A stretch of 64,000 nucleotides of DNA from the NCBI GenBank assembly GCA_949128115.1, contig CASBRS010000002.1, forward strand, positions 234,001 to 298,000, in the 5' to 3' direction. Source of the DNA: Anaspis maculata. Lineage: Eukaryota > Arthropoda > Insecta > Coleoptera > Scraptiidae. The notes beneath the pieces are model-generated. The model was not told the origin of the DNA, searched no databases, and saw only the letters and a program-made list of their open reading frames with translations. The position numbers were made by a program, and so were the translations under genes. This document shows positions 13,201 to 25,860 of the stretch, in pieces. Within the stretch, counting starts at the first letter, position 1. Each line of letters begins with the position of its first letter.

Positions 13201-13998
13201 AAAAAAGACACAATTGTTATCCAAAAAGTTCAGATTTGAACCCACGTGACTTCAGGCTCCAACCCACGTGACTTCAGGCTTTCACCCACGTGACTTTTGA
13301 AACGATCGGTCACCACTTTTGATGTTGGCAGCTACTTGTTCCAAACGCAAATCTGACGAACGAACACAAATATAGAAGGAAAAACACAATTGTTATCCAA
13401 AAAGTTCAGGTTTTAACCCACGTGACTTCAGGCTTCAACCCACGTGACTTCAGGCTTCAACCCATGTGACTTTGAAAACGATCGGTCACCACTTTTGATG
13501 TTGGCAGCTACTTGTTCCAAACGCAACATCTGACGAACGAACACAAATATAGAAGAAATAACACAATTTTCATCAAAAAAGTCAGGTTTTAACCCACGTG
13601 ACTTCAGGCTTCAACCCACGTGACTTCAGGCTTTAACCCACGTGACCTTGAAAACGATCGGTCACCACTTTTGAAGTTGGCAGCTACTCTTTCTAAACGC
13701 AACATCTGACGAACGAACACAAATATAGAAGAAAAGACACAATTGTTATCCAAAAAGTTCAGTTTTCGAACCACGTGACTTTCAGCTTCAACACACGTGA
13801 CTTCAGGCTTCAACCCACGTGACTCCAGGCGTCAACCCACGTGACTTTGAAAACGATCGGTAACCACTTTCAAAGTTGGCAGCTACTCTTTCCAAACGCA
13901 ACATCTGACGAACGAACACAAATATAGAAGAAAAGACACAATTGGTATCCAAAAAGTTCAGGTTTTAACCCACGTGACTTTTGGCTTCAAACCACGTG
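10241..13998 (+). repeat. HOR-L copy, 3,758 bp (21 units)
   Basis: This copy exceeds the 3,227-bp form by 531 bp, which is three 177-bp units. The extra material is a direct duplication of the trimer containing paired CTTCAAGCTTCAACC boxes, present near 10950 and again near 11482. Otherwise its unit order matches the preceding copy. Confidence 0.88.
12596..12772 (+). repeat. Representative 177-bp monomer (n=3 boxes)
   Basis: This monomer is measured from one CGATCG landmark to the next (12596 to 12773, then 12950: 177 bp each). It comprises a core of about 111 bp and three 22-bp boxes, each centred on CACGTG. The other lengths in the window fit 111 + 22n: 155 bp (near 14940-15094), 199 bp (12043 to 12242), 265 bp (523 to 788) and 133 bp (63663 to 63796). 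Small departures come from 1-nt indels in the core, for example the missing C in CGCAAATCTG. CGATCG, CACGTG and CAATTG are recurrent 6-bp palindromes within the unit. Confidence 0.95.
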
Positions 13999-16850
13999 AC
14001 CTCTGGCTTCAACCCACGTGACTTCAGGCTTCAACCCACGTGACTTTGAAAACGATCGGTAACCACTTTTGAAGTTGGCAGCTACTCTTTCCAAACGCAA
14101 CATCTGACGAACGAACACAAATATAGAAAAAAAGACACAATTGTTATCCAAAAAGTTTAGGTTTGAACCCACGTTACTCCAGGCTTCAACCCACGTGACT
14201 TCAGGCTTTAGCCCACGTGACTTTGGAAACGATCGGTCACCACTTTTGAAGTTGGCAGCTACTCTTTCCAAACGCAACATCTGACGAACGAACACAAATA
14301 TAGAAGAAAAGACACAATTGTTATCCAAAAAGTTCAGGTTTCAACCCACGTGACTTTTGGCTTCAACCCACGTGACTTCAGGCTTCAACCCACGTGACTT
14401 TGAGAACGATCGGTAATTACTTTTGATGTTGGCAGCTACTCTTTCCAAACGCAACATCTGACGAACGAACACAAATATAGGAAAAAAGACACAATTGTTA
14501 TCCAAAAAGTTCAGGTTTGAACCCACGTGACTCCAGGCTCCAACCCACGTGACTTCAGGCTTTCACTCACGTGACTTTCAGAACGATCGGTCACCACTTT
14601 TGATGTTGGCAGCTACTTGTTCCAAACGCAACATCTGACGAACGAACACAAATATAGAAGAAAAAACACAATTGTTCTCCAAAAAGTTCAGGTTTTAACC
14701 CACGTGACTTCAAGCTTCAACCCACGTGACTTCAAGCTTCAACCCACGTGACTTTGAAAACGATCGGTAACCACTTTCGAAGTTGGCAGCTACTCTTTCC
14801 AAACGCAACATCTGACGAACGAACACAAATATAGAAGAAAAGACACAATTGTTATCCAAAAAGTTCAGGTTTAAACCCACGTGACTTTTGACTTCAACCC
14901 ACGTGACTTCAGGCTTCAACCCACGTGACTTTGAGAACGATCGGTAATCACTTTTGATGTTGGCAGCTACTCTTTCCAAACGCAACATCTGACGAACGAA
15001 CACAAATATAGGAAAAAAGACACAATTGTTATCCAAAAAGTTCAGATTTGAACCCACGTGACTCCAAGCTTTCACCCACGTGACTTTCAAAACGATCGGT
15101 CACCACTTTTGATGTTGGCAGCTACTTGTTCCAAACGCAACATCTGACGAACGAACACAAATATAGAAGAAATAACACAATTGTTATCCAAAAAAGTCAG
15201 GTTTTAACCCACGTGACTTCAGGCTTCAACCAACGTGACTTCAGGCTTCAACCCACGTGACTTTGAATACGATCGGTCACCACTTTTGAAGTTGGCAGCT
15301 ACTCTTTCCAAACGCAACATCTGACGATCGAACACAAGTATAGAAGAAAGGACACAATTGTTTTCCAAAAAGTTCAGGTTTCAACCCACGTGACTTTTTG
15401 CTTCAACCCACGTGACTTCAGGCTTCAACCCACGTGACTTCAGGCTTCAACCCACGTGACTTCGAAAACGATCGGTAACCACTTTTGAAGTTGGCAGCTA
15501 CTCTTTCCAAACGCAACGTCTGACGAACGAACACAAATATAGAAGAAAAGACACAATTGGTATCCAAAAAGTTCAGGTTTCAACCCACGTGACTTTTGGC
15601 TTCAACCCACGTGACCTCAGGCTTCAACCCACGTGACTTCAGGCTTCAACCCACGTGACTTTGAAAACGATCGGTAACCACTTTTGAAGTTGGCAGCTAC
15701 TCTTTCCAAACGCAACATCTGACGAACGAACACAAATATAGAAGAAAAGACACAATTGGTATCCAAAAAGTTCAGGTTTTAACCCACGTGACTTCAGGCT
15801 TTAACCCACGTGACTTTGAAAACGATCGGTAACCACTTTTGAAGTTGGCAGCTACTCTTTCCAAACGCAACATCTGATGAACGAACACAAATATAGAAAA
15901 AAAGACACAATTGTTATCCAAAAAGTTTAGGTTTGAACCCACGTGACTCCAGGCTCCAACCCACGTGACCTCAGGCTTCAACCCACGTGACTTTGGAAAC
16001 GATCGGTCACCACTTTTGAAGTTGGCAGCTACTCTTTCCAAACGCAACATCTGACGAACGAACACAAATATAGAAGAAAAGACACAATTGTTATCCAAGA
16101 AGTTCAGGTTTCAACCCACGTGACTTTTGGTTTCAACCCACGTGACTTCAGGCTTCAACCCACGTGACTTTGAAAACGATCGGTCACCACTTTTGATGTT
16201 GGCAGCTACTTGTTCCAAACGCAAATCTGACGAACGAACACAAATATAGAAGAAAAAACACGATTGTTATCCAAAAAGTTCAGGTTTCAACCCACGTGAC
16301 TTTTGGCTTCAACCCACGTGACTTCAGGCTTCAACCCACGTGACTTTGAAAACGATCGGTAACCACTTTTGAAGTTGGCAGCTACTCTTTCTAAACGCAA
16401 CATCTGACGAACGAACACAAATATAGAAAAAAAGACACAATTGTTATCCAAAAAGTTCAGATTTGAACCCACGTGACTTCAGGCTCCAACCCACGTGACT
16501 TCAGGCTTTCACCCACGTGACTTTTGAAACGATCGGTCACCACTTTTGATGTTGGCAGCTACTTGTTCCAAACGCAAATCTGACGAACGAACACAAATAT
16601 AGAAGGAAAAACACAATTGTTATCCAAAAAGTTCAGGTTTTAACCCACGTGACTTCAGGCTTCAACCCACGTGACTTCAGGCTTCAACCCATGTGACTTT
16701 GAAAACGATCGGTCACCACTTTTGAAGTTGGCAGCTACTCTTTCCAAACGCAACATCTGACGAACGAACACAAATATAGAAGAAAAGACACAATTGGTAT
16801 CCAAAAAGTTCAGGTTTTAACCCACGTGACTTTTGGCTTCAAACCACGTG
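13999..16850 (+). repeat. HOR-L copy, 2,852 bp (two units deleted)
   Basis: This copy is 375 bp shorter than the 3,227-bp form. The missing units are those that carry TTTCATCAAAAAAG and GTTTTCGAACC in the other copies. The join lies at a CATGTG box near 16690, and the flanking sequence changes there directly from one unit to another. Confidence 0.86.
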
Positions 16851-19800
16851 ACCTCTGGCTTCAACCCACGTGACTTCAGGCTTCAACCCACGTGACTTTG
16901 AAAACGATCGGTAACCACTTTTGAAGTTGGCAGCTACTCTTTCCAAACGCAACATCTGACGAACGAACACAAATATAGAAAAAAAGACACAATTGTTATC
17001 CAAAAAGTTTAGGTTTGAACCCACGTTACTCCAGGCTTCAACCCACGTGACTTCAGGCTTTAGCCCACGTGACTTTGGAAACGATCGGTCACCACTTTTG
17101 AAGTTGGCAGCTACTCTTTCCAAACGCAACATCTGACGAACGAACACAAATATAGAAGAAAAGACACAATTGTTATCCAAAAAGTTCAGGTTTCAACCCA
17201 CGTGACTTTTGGCTTCAACCCACGTGACTTCAGGCTTCAACCCACGTGACTTTGAGAACGATCGGTAATTACTTTTGATGTTGGCAGCTACTCTTTCCAA
17301 ACGCAACATCTGACGAACGAACACAAATATAGGAAAAAAGACACAATTGTTATCCAAAAAGTTCAGGTTTGAACCCACGTGACTCCAGGCTCCAACCCAC
17401 GTGACTTCAGGCTTTCACTCACGTGACTTTCAGAACGATCGGTCACCACTTTTGATGTTGGCAGCTACTTGTTCCAAACGCAACATCTGACGAACGAACA
17501 CAAATATAGAAGAAAAAACACAATTGTTCTCCAAAAAGTTCAGGTTTTAACCCACGTGACTTCAAGCTTCAACCCACGTGACTTCAAGCTTCAACCCACG
17601 TGACTTTGAAAACGATCGGTAACCACTTTCGAAGTTGGCAGCTACTCTTTCCAAACGCAACATCTGACGAACGAACACAAATATAGAAGAAAAGACACAA
17701 TTGTTATCCAAAAAGTTCAGGTTTAAACCCACGTGACTTTTGACTTCAACCCACGTGACTTCAGGCTTCAACCCACGTGACTTTGAGAACGATCGGTAAT
17801 TACTTTTGATGTTGGCAGCTACTCTTTCCAAACGCAACATCTGACGAACGAACACAAATATAGGAAAAAAGACACAATTGTTATCCAAAAAGTTCAGGTT
17901 TGAACCCACGTGACTCCAGGCTCCAACCCACGTGACTTCAGGCTTTCACTCACGTGACTTTCAGAACGATCGGTCACCACTTTTGATGTTGGCAGCTACT
18001 TGTTCCAAACGCAACATCTGACGAACGAACACAAATATAGAAGAAAAAACACAATTGTTCTCCAAAAAGTTCAGGTTTTAACCCACGTGACTTCAAGCTT
18101 CAACCCACGTGACTTCAAGCTTCAACCCACGTGACTTTGAAAACGATCGGTAACCACTTTCGAAGTTGGCAGCTACTCTTTCCAAACGCAACATCTGACG
18201 AACGAACACAAATATAGAAGAAAAGACACAATTGTTATCCAAAAAGTTCAGGTTTAAACCCACGTGACTTTTGACTTCAACCCACGTGACTTCAGGCTTC
18301 AACCCACGTGACTTTGAGAACGATCGGTAATCACTTTTGATGTTGGCAGCTACTCTTTCCAAACGCAACATCTGACGAACGAACACAAATATAGGAAAAA
18401 AGACACAATTGTTATCCAAAAAGTTCAGATTTGAACCCACGTGACTCCAAGCTTTCACCCACGTGACTTTCAAAACGATCGGTCACCACTTTTGATGTTG
18501 GCAGCTACTTGTTCCAAACGCAACATCTGACGAACGAACACAAATATAGAAGAAATAACACAATTGTTATCCAAAAAAGTCAGGTTTTAACCCACGTGAC
18601 TTCAGGCTTCAACCAACGTGACTTCAGGCTTCAACCCACGTGACTTTGAATACGATCGGTCACCACTTTTGAAGTTGGCAGCTACTCTTTCCAAACGCAA
18701 CATCTGACGATCGAACACAAGTATAGAAGAAAGGACACAATTGTTTTCCAAAAAGTTCAGGTTTCAACCCACGTGACTTTTTGCTTCAACCCACGTGACT
18801 TCAGGCTTCAACCCACGTGACTTCAGGCTTCAACCCACGTGACTTCGAAAACGATCGGTAACCACTTTTGAAGTTGGCAGCTACTCTTTCCAAACGCAAC
18901 GTCTGACGAACGAACACAAATATAGAAGAAAAGACACAATTGGTATCCAAAAAGTTCAGGTTTCAACCCACGTGACTTTTGGCTTCAACCCACGTGACCT
19001 CAGGCTTCAACCCACGTGACTTCAGGCTTCAACCCACGTGACTTTGAAAACGATCGGTAACCACTTTTGAAGTTGGCAGCTACTCTTTCCAAACGCAACA
19101 TCTGACGAACGAACACAAATATAGAAGAAAAGACACAATTGGTATCCAAAAAGTTCAGGTTTTAACCCACGTGACTTCAGGCTTTAACCCACGTGACTTT
19201 GAAAACGATCGGTAACCACTTTTGAAGTTGGCAGCTACTCTTTCCAAACGCAACATCTGATGAACGAACACAAATATAGAAAAAAGACACAATTGTTATC
19301 CAAAAAGTTTAGGTTTGAACCCACGTGACTCCAGGCTCCAACCCACGTGACCTCAGGCTTCAACCCACGTGACTTTGGAAACGATCGGTCACCACTTTTG
19401 AAGTTGGCAGCTACTCTTTCCAAACGCAACATCTGACGAACGAACACAAATATAGAAGAAAAGACACAATTGTTATCCAAGAAGTTCAGGTTTCAACCCA
19501 CGTGACTTTTGGTTTCAACCCACGTGACTTCAGGCTTCAACCCACGTGACTTTGAAAACGATCGGTCACCACTTTTGATGTTGGCAGCTACTTGTTCCAA
19601 ACGCAAATCTGACGAACGAACACAAATATAGAAGAAAAAACACGATTGTTATCCAAAAAGTTCAGGTTTCAACCCACGTGACTTTTGGCTTCAACCCACG
19701 TGACTTCAGGCTTCAACCCACGTGACTTTGAAAACGATCGGTAACCACTTTTGAAGTTGGCAGCTACTCTTTCTAAACGCAACATCTGACGAACGAACAC

Positions 19801-20607
19801 AAATATAGAAAAAAAGACACAATTGTTATCCAAAAAGTTCAGATTTGAACCCACGTGACTTCAGGCTCCAACCCACGTGACTTCAGGCTTTCACCCACGT
19901 GACTTTTGAAACGATCGGTCACCACTTTTGATGTTGGCAGCTACTTGTTCCAAACGCAAATCTGACGAACGAACACAAATATAGAAGGAAAAACACAATT
20001 GTTATCCAAAAAGTTCAGGTTTTAACCCACGTGACTTCAGGCTTCAACCCACGTGACTTCAGGCTTCAACCCATGTGACTTTGAAAACGATCGGTCACCA
20101 CTTTTGATGTTGGCAGCTACTTGTTCCAAACGCAACATCTGACGAACGAACACAAATATAGAAGAAATAACACAATTTTCATCAAAAAAGTCAGGTTTTA
20201 ACCCACGTGACTTCAGGCTTCAACCCACGTGACTTCAGGCTTTAACCCACGTGACCTTGAAAACGATCGGTCACCACTTTTGAAGTTGGCAGCTACTCTT
20301 TCTAAACGCAACATCTGACGAACGAACACAAATATAGAAGAAAAGACACAATTGTTATCCAAAAAGTTCAGTTTTCGAACCACGTGACTTTCAGCTTCAA
20401 CACACGTGACTTCAGGCTTCAACCCACGTGACTCCAGGCGTCAACCCACGTGACTTTGAAAACGATCGGTAACCACTTTCAAAGTTGGCAGCTACTCTTT
20501 CCAAACGCAACATCTGACGAACGAACACAAATATAGAAGAAAAGACACAATTGGTATCCAAAAAGTTCAGGTTTTAACCCACGTGACTTTTGGCTTCAAA
20601 CCACGTG
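16851..20607 (+). repeat. HOR-L copy, 3,757 bp (21 units)
   Basis: This copy has the same 531-bp trimer duplication as 10241-13998 (near 17560 and 18092), so the long and short forms alternate. The distance 10241 to 16851 is 6,610 bp and 13999 to 20608 is 6,609 bp, which makes a 6.6-kb dimer the larger repeating unit here. The 1-bp difference comes from a shortened A-run near 19278 (GAAAAAAGAC against GAAAAAAAGAC). Confidence 0.86.
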
Positions 20608-23475
20608 ACCTCTGGCTTCAACCCACGTGACTTCAGGCTTCAACCCACGTGACTTTGAAAACGATCGGTAACCACTTTTGAAGTTGGCAGCTACTCTTTC
20701 CAAACGCAACATCTGACGAACGAACACAAATATAGAAAAAAAGACACAATTGTTATCCAAAAAGTTTAGGTTTGAACCCACGTTACTCCAGGCTTCAACC
20801 CACGTGACTTCAGGCTTTAGCCCACGTGACTTTGGAAACGATCGGTCACCACTTTTGAAGTTGGCAGCTACTCTTTCCAAACGCAACATCTGACGAACGA
20901 ACACAAATATAGAAGAAAAGACACAATTGTTATCCAAAAAGTTCAGGTTTCAACCCACGTGACTTTTGGCTTCAACCCACGTGACTTCAGGCTTCAACCC
21001 ACGTGACTTTGAGAACGATCGGTAATTACTTTTGATGTTGGCAGCTACTCTTTCCAAACGCAACATCTGACGAACGAACACAAATATAGGAAAAAAGACA
21101 CAATTGTTATCCAAAAAGTTCAGGTTTGAACCCACGTGACTCCAGGCTCCAACCCACGTGACTTCAGGCTTTCACTCACGTGACTTTCAGAACGATCGGT
21201 CACCACTTTTGATGTTGGCAGCTACTTGTTCCAAACGCAACATCTGACGAACGAACACAAATATAGAAGAAAAAACACAATTGTTCTCCAAAAAGTTCAG
21301 GTTTTAACCCACGTGACTTCAAGCTTCAACCCACGTGACTTCAAGCTTCAACCCACGTGACTTTGAAAACGATCGGTAACCACTTTCGAAGTTGGCAGCT
21401 ACTCTTTCCAAACGCAACATCTGACGAACGAACACAAATATAGAAGAAAAGACACAATTGTTATCCAAAAAGTTCAGGTTTAAACCCACGTGACTTTTGA
21501 CTTCAACCCACGTGACTTCAGGCTTCAACCCACGTGACTTTGAGAACGATCGGTAATCACTTTTGATGTTGGCAGCTACTCTTTCCAAACGCAACATCTG
21601 ACGAACGAACACAAATATAGGAAAAAAGACACAATTGTTATCCAAAAAGTTCAGATTTGAACCCACGTGACTCCAAGCTTTCACCCACGTGACTTTCAAA
21701 ACGATCGGTCACCACTTTTGATGTTGGCAGCTACTTGTTCCAAACGCAACATCTGACGAACGAACACAAATATAGAAGAAATAACACAATTGTTATCCAA
21801 AAAAGTCAGGTTTTAACCCACGTGACTTCAGGCTTCAACCAACGTGACTTCAGGCTTCAACCCACGTGACTTTGAATACGATCGGTCACCACTTTTGAAG
21901 TTGGCAGCTACTCTTTCCAAACGCAACATCTGACGATCGAACACAAGTATAGAAGAAAGGACACAATTGTTTTCCAAAAAGTTCAGGTTTCAACCCACGT
22001 GACTTTTTGCTTCAACCCACGTGACTTCAGGCTTCAACCCACGTGACTTCAGGCTTCAACCCACGTGACTTCGAAAACGATCGGTAACCACTTTTGAAGT
22101 TGGCAGCTACTCTTTCCAAACGCAACGTCTGACGAACGAACACAAATATAGAAGAAAAGACACAATTGGTATCCAAAAAGTTCAGGTTTCAACCCACGTG
22201 ACTTTTGGCTTCAACCCACGTGACCTCAGGCTTCAACCCACGTGACTTCAGGCTTCAACCCACGTGACTTTGAAAACGATCGGTAACCACTTTTGAAGTT
22301 GGCAGCTACTCTTTCCAAACGCAACATCTGACGAACGAACACAAATATAGAAGAAAAGACACAATTGGTATCCAAAAAGTTCAGGTTTTAACCCACGTGA
22401 CTTCAGGCTTTAACCCACGTGACTTTGAAAACGATCGGTAACCACTTTTGAAGTTGGCAGCTACTCTTTCCAAACGCAACATCTGATGAACGAACACAAA
22501 TATAGAAAAAAAGACACAATTGTTATTCAAAAAGTTTAGGTTTGAACCCACGTGACTCCAGGCTCCAACCCACGTGACCTCAGGCTTCAACCCACGTGAC
22601 TTTGGAAACGATCGGTCACCACTTTTGAAGTTGGCAGCTACTCTTTCCAAACGCAACATCTGACGAACGAACACAAATATAGAAGAAAAGACACAATTGT
22701 TATCCAAGAAGTTCAGGTTTCAACCCACGTGACTTTTGGTTTCAACCCACGTGACTTCAGGCTTCAACCCACGTGACTTTGAAAACGATCGGTCACCACT
22801 TTTGATGTTGGCAGCTACTTGTTCCAAACGCAAATCTGACGAACGAACACAAATATAGAAGAAAAAACACGATTGTTATCCAAAAAGTTCAGGTTTCAAC
22901 CCACGTGACTTTTGGCTTCAACCCACGTGACTTCAGGCTTCAACCCACGTGACTTTGAAAACGATCGGTAACCACTTTTGAAGTTGGCAGCTACTCTTTC
23001 TAAACGCAACATCTGACGAACGAACACAAATATAGAAAAAAAGACACAATTGTTATCCAAAAAGTTCAGATTTGAACCCACGTGACTTCAGGCTCCAACC
23101 CACGTGACTTCAGGCTTTCACCCACGTGACTTTTGAAACGATCGGTCACCACTTTTGATGTTGGCAGCTACTTGTTCCAAACGCAAATCTGACGAACGAA
23201 CACAAATATAGAAGGAAAAACACAATTGTTATCAAAAAAGTTCAGGTTTTAACCCACGTGACTTCAGGCTTCAACCCACGTGACTTCAGGCTTCAACCCA
23301 TGTGACTTTGAAAACGATCGGTCACCACTTTTGAAGTTGGCAGCTACTCTTTCCATACGCAACATCTGACGAACGAACACAAATATAGAAGAAAAAACAC
23401 AATTGTTATCCAAAAAGTTCAGGTTTCAACCCACGTGACTTTTGGCTTCAACCCACGTGACTTCAGGCTTCAACC
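20608..23475 (+). repeat. HOR-L copy interrupted by low-copy DNA
   Basis: This follows the order of the short form up to the CATGTG box near 23300. Its last unit carries changes not seen elsewhere (CCATACGCAAC near 23355) and then breaks off inside a box at CTTCAACC, 23468-23475. The terminal unit does not continue with the sequence expected from its counterpart near 16750-16850. Confidence 0.82.
23472..23475. other. Left junction, AACC
   Basis: The last satellite bases are CTTCAACC, and the next bases (TATAACTG) match no satellite unit. AACC is repeated at the other junction (26507-26510), consistent with a 4-bp target duplication in a box. Because AACC is part of every box, breakpoint coincidence is an alternative. 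Confidence 0.55.
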
Positions 23476-23840
23476 TATAACTGTACAACCCTTCCCCTTT
23501 ATGTCGCAGATAACCCGTTGAACCCACCGAATAAATTAGGTGAAATTTTATGCTTACTGTACCAATTTTGTACTTTTGCTTACACTTCACTCCTTAGAAG
23601 GTAATCTAGATCAGACCCATTTTACGTTGTGTTTCTTTTTATGTTTATTTATCGAGGAGAAAGTAACCCTTTTCTCAGATTCGTTAAGGCAAGCGATTTG
23701 GGCTATAAACAATGAGTAGAGTGATAACAAACGCAATTCTTTCAGACCACATTCTTAACTTTTATTGAACACACGGGGAATTTCCAACGAACATCGAGTC
23801 CTTAAATTTAATTGTCAAAACTGTCTCGACTAATTTCTAG

Positions 23841-23874
23841 AGTCGGCAAGTCTCTTCGACTTCTATGCCGGACT
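23841..23874. other. Imperfect 34-nt stem-loop
   Basis: AGTCGGCAAGTC, loop TCTTC, then GACTT, three unpaired bases and TGCCGGACT. The inner arms AAGTC/GACTT pair perfectly, and the outer arms pair with one bulged base. It may be chance; no partner gene or RNA family was recognised. Confidence 0.3.
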
Positions 23875-24239
23875 CCCACTAATTACCTTACAATTAATGA
23901 CTTAGTTAATTGGGGTTACCTCCGAGAGGACCACCCAACTCCTACCCTGTAAAAGAAAGACCTATGTGAACAAAACTAACTCGCAACCCTTTCAAGAGTC
24001 ATGACTAATCACTCATTAGTCTTCAGAGAACGACCCTGGTTGCCGATTGTGCTAATTGCCGGATTCCTAGCTACCTCTACCAAGGGAGAATTACGATGTA
24101 TTCCTGAAAAGCAATCCCTAAACAAATCTATTTTTCTCGCATCTAACTGAAGCTAAATTGTGGAGGAAACAAAAGGGACGCGAGCCATAGCTAGCTAATC
24201 GACACTTAAGACAGCGATAATCAAACGGTAATCAATAAG

Positions 24240-24249
24240 TTGGCGCCAA
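24240..24249. promoter_or_regulatory. TTGGCGCCAA palindrome, E2F-like
   Basis: A perfect 10-bp palindrome that resembles the core of E2F sites (TTTSSCGC, established consensus). It was also considered as a retroelement primer-binding site because TGGCGCC begins with TGG, but the following bases do not fit a tRNA 3' end. A single short match is weak evidence. Confidence 0.2.
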
Positions 24250-24360
24250 AGTCAACGCAAGTTTAAACAATAACAAAACATAATTCACAATACGATTTAT
24301 GATATTATAACAAGGAGTGTATTTGCTGTTGTTGTGCAGGTAGTTTAATTTGTGATCGTC

Positions 24361-24383
24361 ATCCTTTCCGCTTGTGAAAGGAT
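24361..24383. other. Perfect 8-bp hairpin
   Basis: ATCCTTTC, a 7-nt loop (CGCTTGT), then GAAAGGAT. The arms match exactly and do not extend further. There is no downstream T-run, so a Pol III terminator role is not indicated. Confidence 0.35.
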
Positions 24384-25715
24384 TTTCCGGCGAGTCTTTT
24401 GGTTTACGAGTTATCGCAACTCCGCCTCGAATTAATTTACTTAGTTTATATTTTTTTTTGTTACGCACGGTATCATCAGAGTCACTGACTAACATTTGAT
24501 CTTACAAAAGGTTCCTACATCTCACTACCTATTAAATCTCTGAACTGTGGCCTTCTCAATTTTAGGGTGTCACCTCCTGGTGAAGGATTATATCATCTTG
24601 GTCGCCGAGCTCTGAAGTACTGCTAGCTAACTGTAGAACAAAGGGGGGAACGTGATTCCAAAAAAACGCCTTTGGCGGAATTTTCTAAGAGAAAAGATTC
24701 GCTTCTTCGAGGGATTTTCAAATAGACAATTACAAGGTGGAAACTGTTAGGACATGCGCTTTCTTCTTGTTGGACCGCGCATTAAAGTTCATCTTTGAAG
24801 AGTTCGCTACCGACCGCGACCCCGCGTTTTGAAATCTTTAAACAACCCTGCGATTCGATTCGACGCGGAACTTTGCAGCTTGGCCTTGGAGATTAAAGTT
24901 GATAACGGTGGATCTGATTCAACTGCCCATTCAACTGGTACCAGATTGAACCATTATAGACCATTGTTGCTCTTCTGTTGTGTGGGATGAGCGCAGAAAT
25001 CAAAGGGTTAATTTCTAACTTCGCGATAGCTTCCACGTTGTTTCGGCCATCTCTCGTCAAACGACAATATTAGGGTTCGAATAGTTTGATGCAGTGTGGA
25101 TTGCGATACCAGGTCGTGTTACTTAGGTAACCTAAAGTCAGCCTGTTTACTAGAGCTTAGTACTTGAAGACTTTCTCGAAACCGAATAATTCGGGCTCTC
25201 TTGTGAAGCTCAATAATAGATTAATGTACAATTAAAATTTTGCTGTGGTTCTAAACAACCAATTTCGAAGTCTACCTGCACTCAACAACTAATACTAAAG
25301 AAATTGCAAATAGCACCACCAACCTCTGATTTGCAGAAAAGGGTAATCCAAACGGCAATTTAGACAAACACTGGTCAGTGGATGCCTCAACGGTAAATCA
25401 CTATTCTCACTTGGAAAAACGCTTCGACACAACGCCTGTACGTGAAATTTCACTACAACTTAAAGCCGGTGGTCACAAATCACAAATGAATTTTAAACGA
25501 AATTTGAACTTTAATCACTTGCGACTAAAATGACAATCAATAATCTTGACTTAGCAACACTCTGAAAGAGCAATTTTCTCGGATAAGTTTTAATTCTTAA
25601 TTCCAGACAACCTTTCTCGTTCGTCACCAAAACCCAAGAGACTTCTTCCTCCTTCAATCTACACACGAGATTTTTTTTGAAAACCACCCCCACATCCCTC
25701 ACCCTGGAATTTTGC

Positions 25716-25860
25716 AGCCAATCAGACACGTCGTCTTTACTCAATCGACCCTCTTCTTCGATCTCTAGTTTGGCGCGCACAGGGCTCTTACCCCCACTGC
25801 TTTATCTCTCGTTTCTAGAGGTTTGCGTAGATGGCGGTGCTAGTCACATTTTCAACTTAA
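25716..25860 (+). promoter_or_regulatory. Possible promoter-like stretch (CCAAT box and GATGGCGG)
   Basis: AGCCAATCAG at 25716-25725 fits the NF-Y CCAAT consensus. GATGGCGGT at 25830 resembles the YY1 motif and overlaps an ATG followed by nine sense codons and a stop (25831-25860). A pyrimidine-rich tract surrounds these. Together they could mark the 5' end of a transcription unit in the low-copy block. No coding exon or clear splice pair follows, so this is speculative. Confidence 0.22.

Larger units (their letters stand above)
1..23475 (+). repeat. E-box satellite array, left block
   Basis: This is uninterrupted head-to-tail satellite DNA that enters mid-unit at base 1 and stops inside a 22-bp box at 23475. 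Every unit shows the same order: one or more boxes containing CACGTG, then CGATCGG, a GTTGGCAGCTACT segment, CCAAACGCAACATC, GACGAACGAACAC, an A-rich stretch with CACAATTG, and CCAAAAAGTTCAGG leading to the next boxes. No unit in reverse orientation was seen. Short minus-strand open frames occur throughout because a 177-bp unit equals 59 codons, but they follow the repeat and show no independent coding signal. The function is unknown; structural (heterochromatin or centromere) or transcription-factor-binding roles are inference only. Confidence 0.97.

Noticed and set aside
24240..24257. Retroelement tRNA primer-binding site at TGGCGCC
   Set aside because: The bases after TGGCGCC do not complement a plausible tRNA acceptor and T-arm, and no LTR lies upstream.
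24232..24495. 87-codon minus-strand frame in the low-copy block
   Set aside because: No recognisable domain and no neighbouring exon signals. The length is unremarkable for about 3 kb of A/T-rich DNA. A homology search would be needed to revive it.
25070..25140. tRNA or Pol III gene at GGTTCGAATAG
   Set aside because: A B-box-like string is present, but no A-box at proper spacing and no cloverleaf could be drawn.
25511..25780. 89-codon minus-strand frame in the low-copy block
   Set aside because: No recognisable domain. It overlaps an opposite-strand open frame and the CCAAT motif, and is probably chance.
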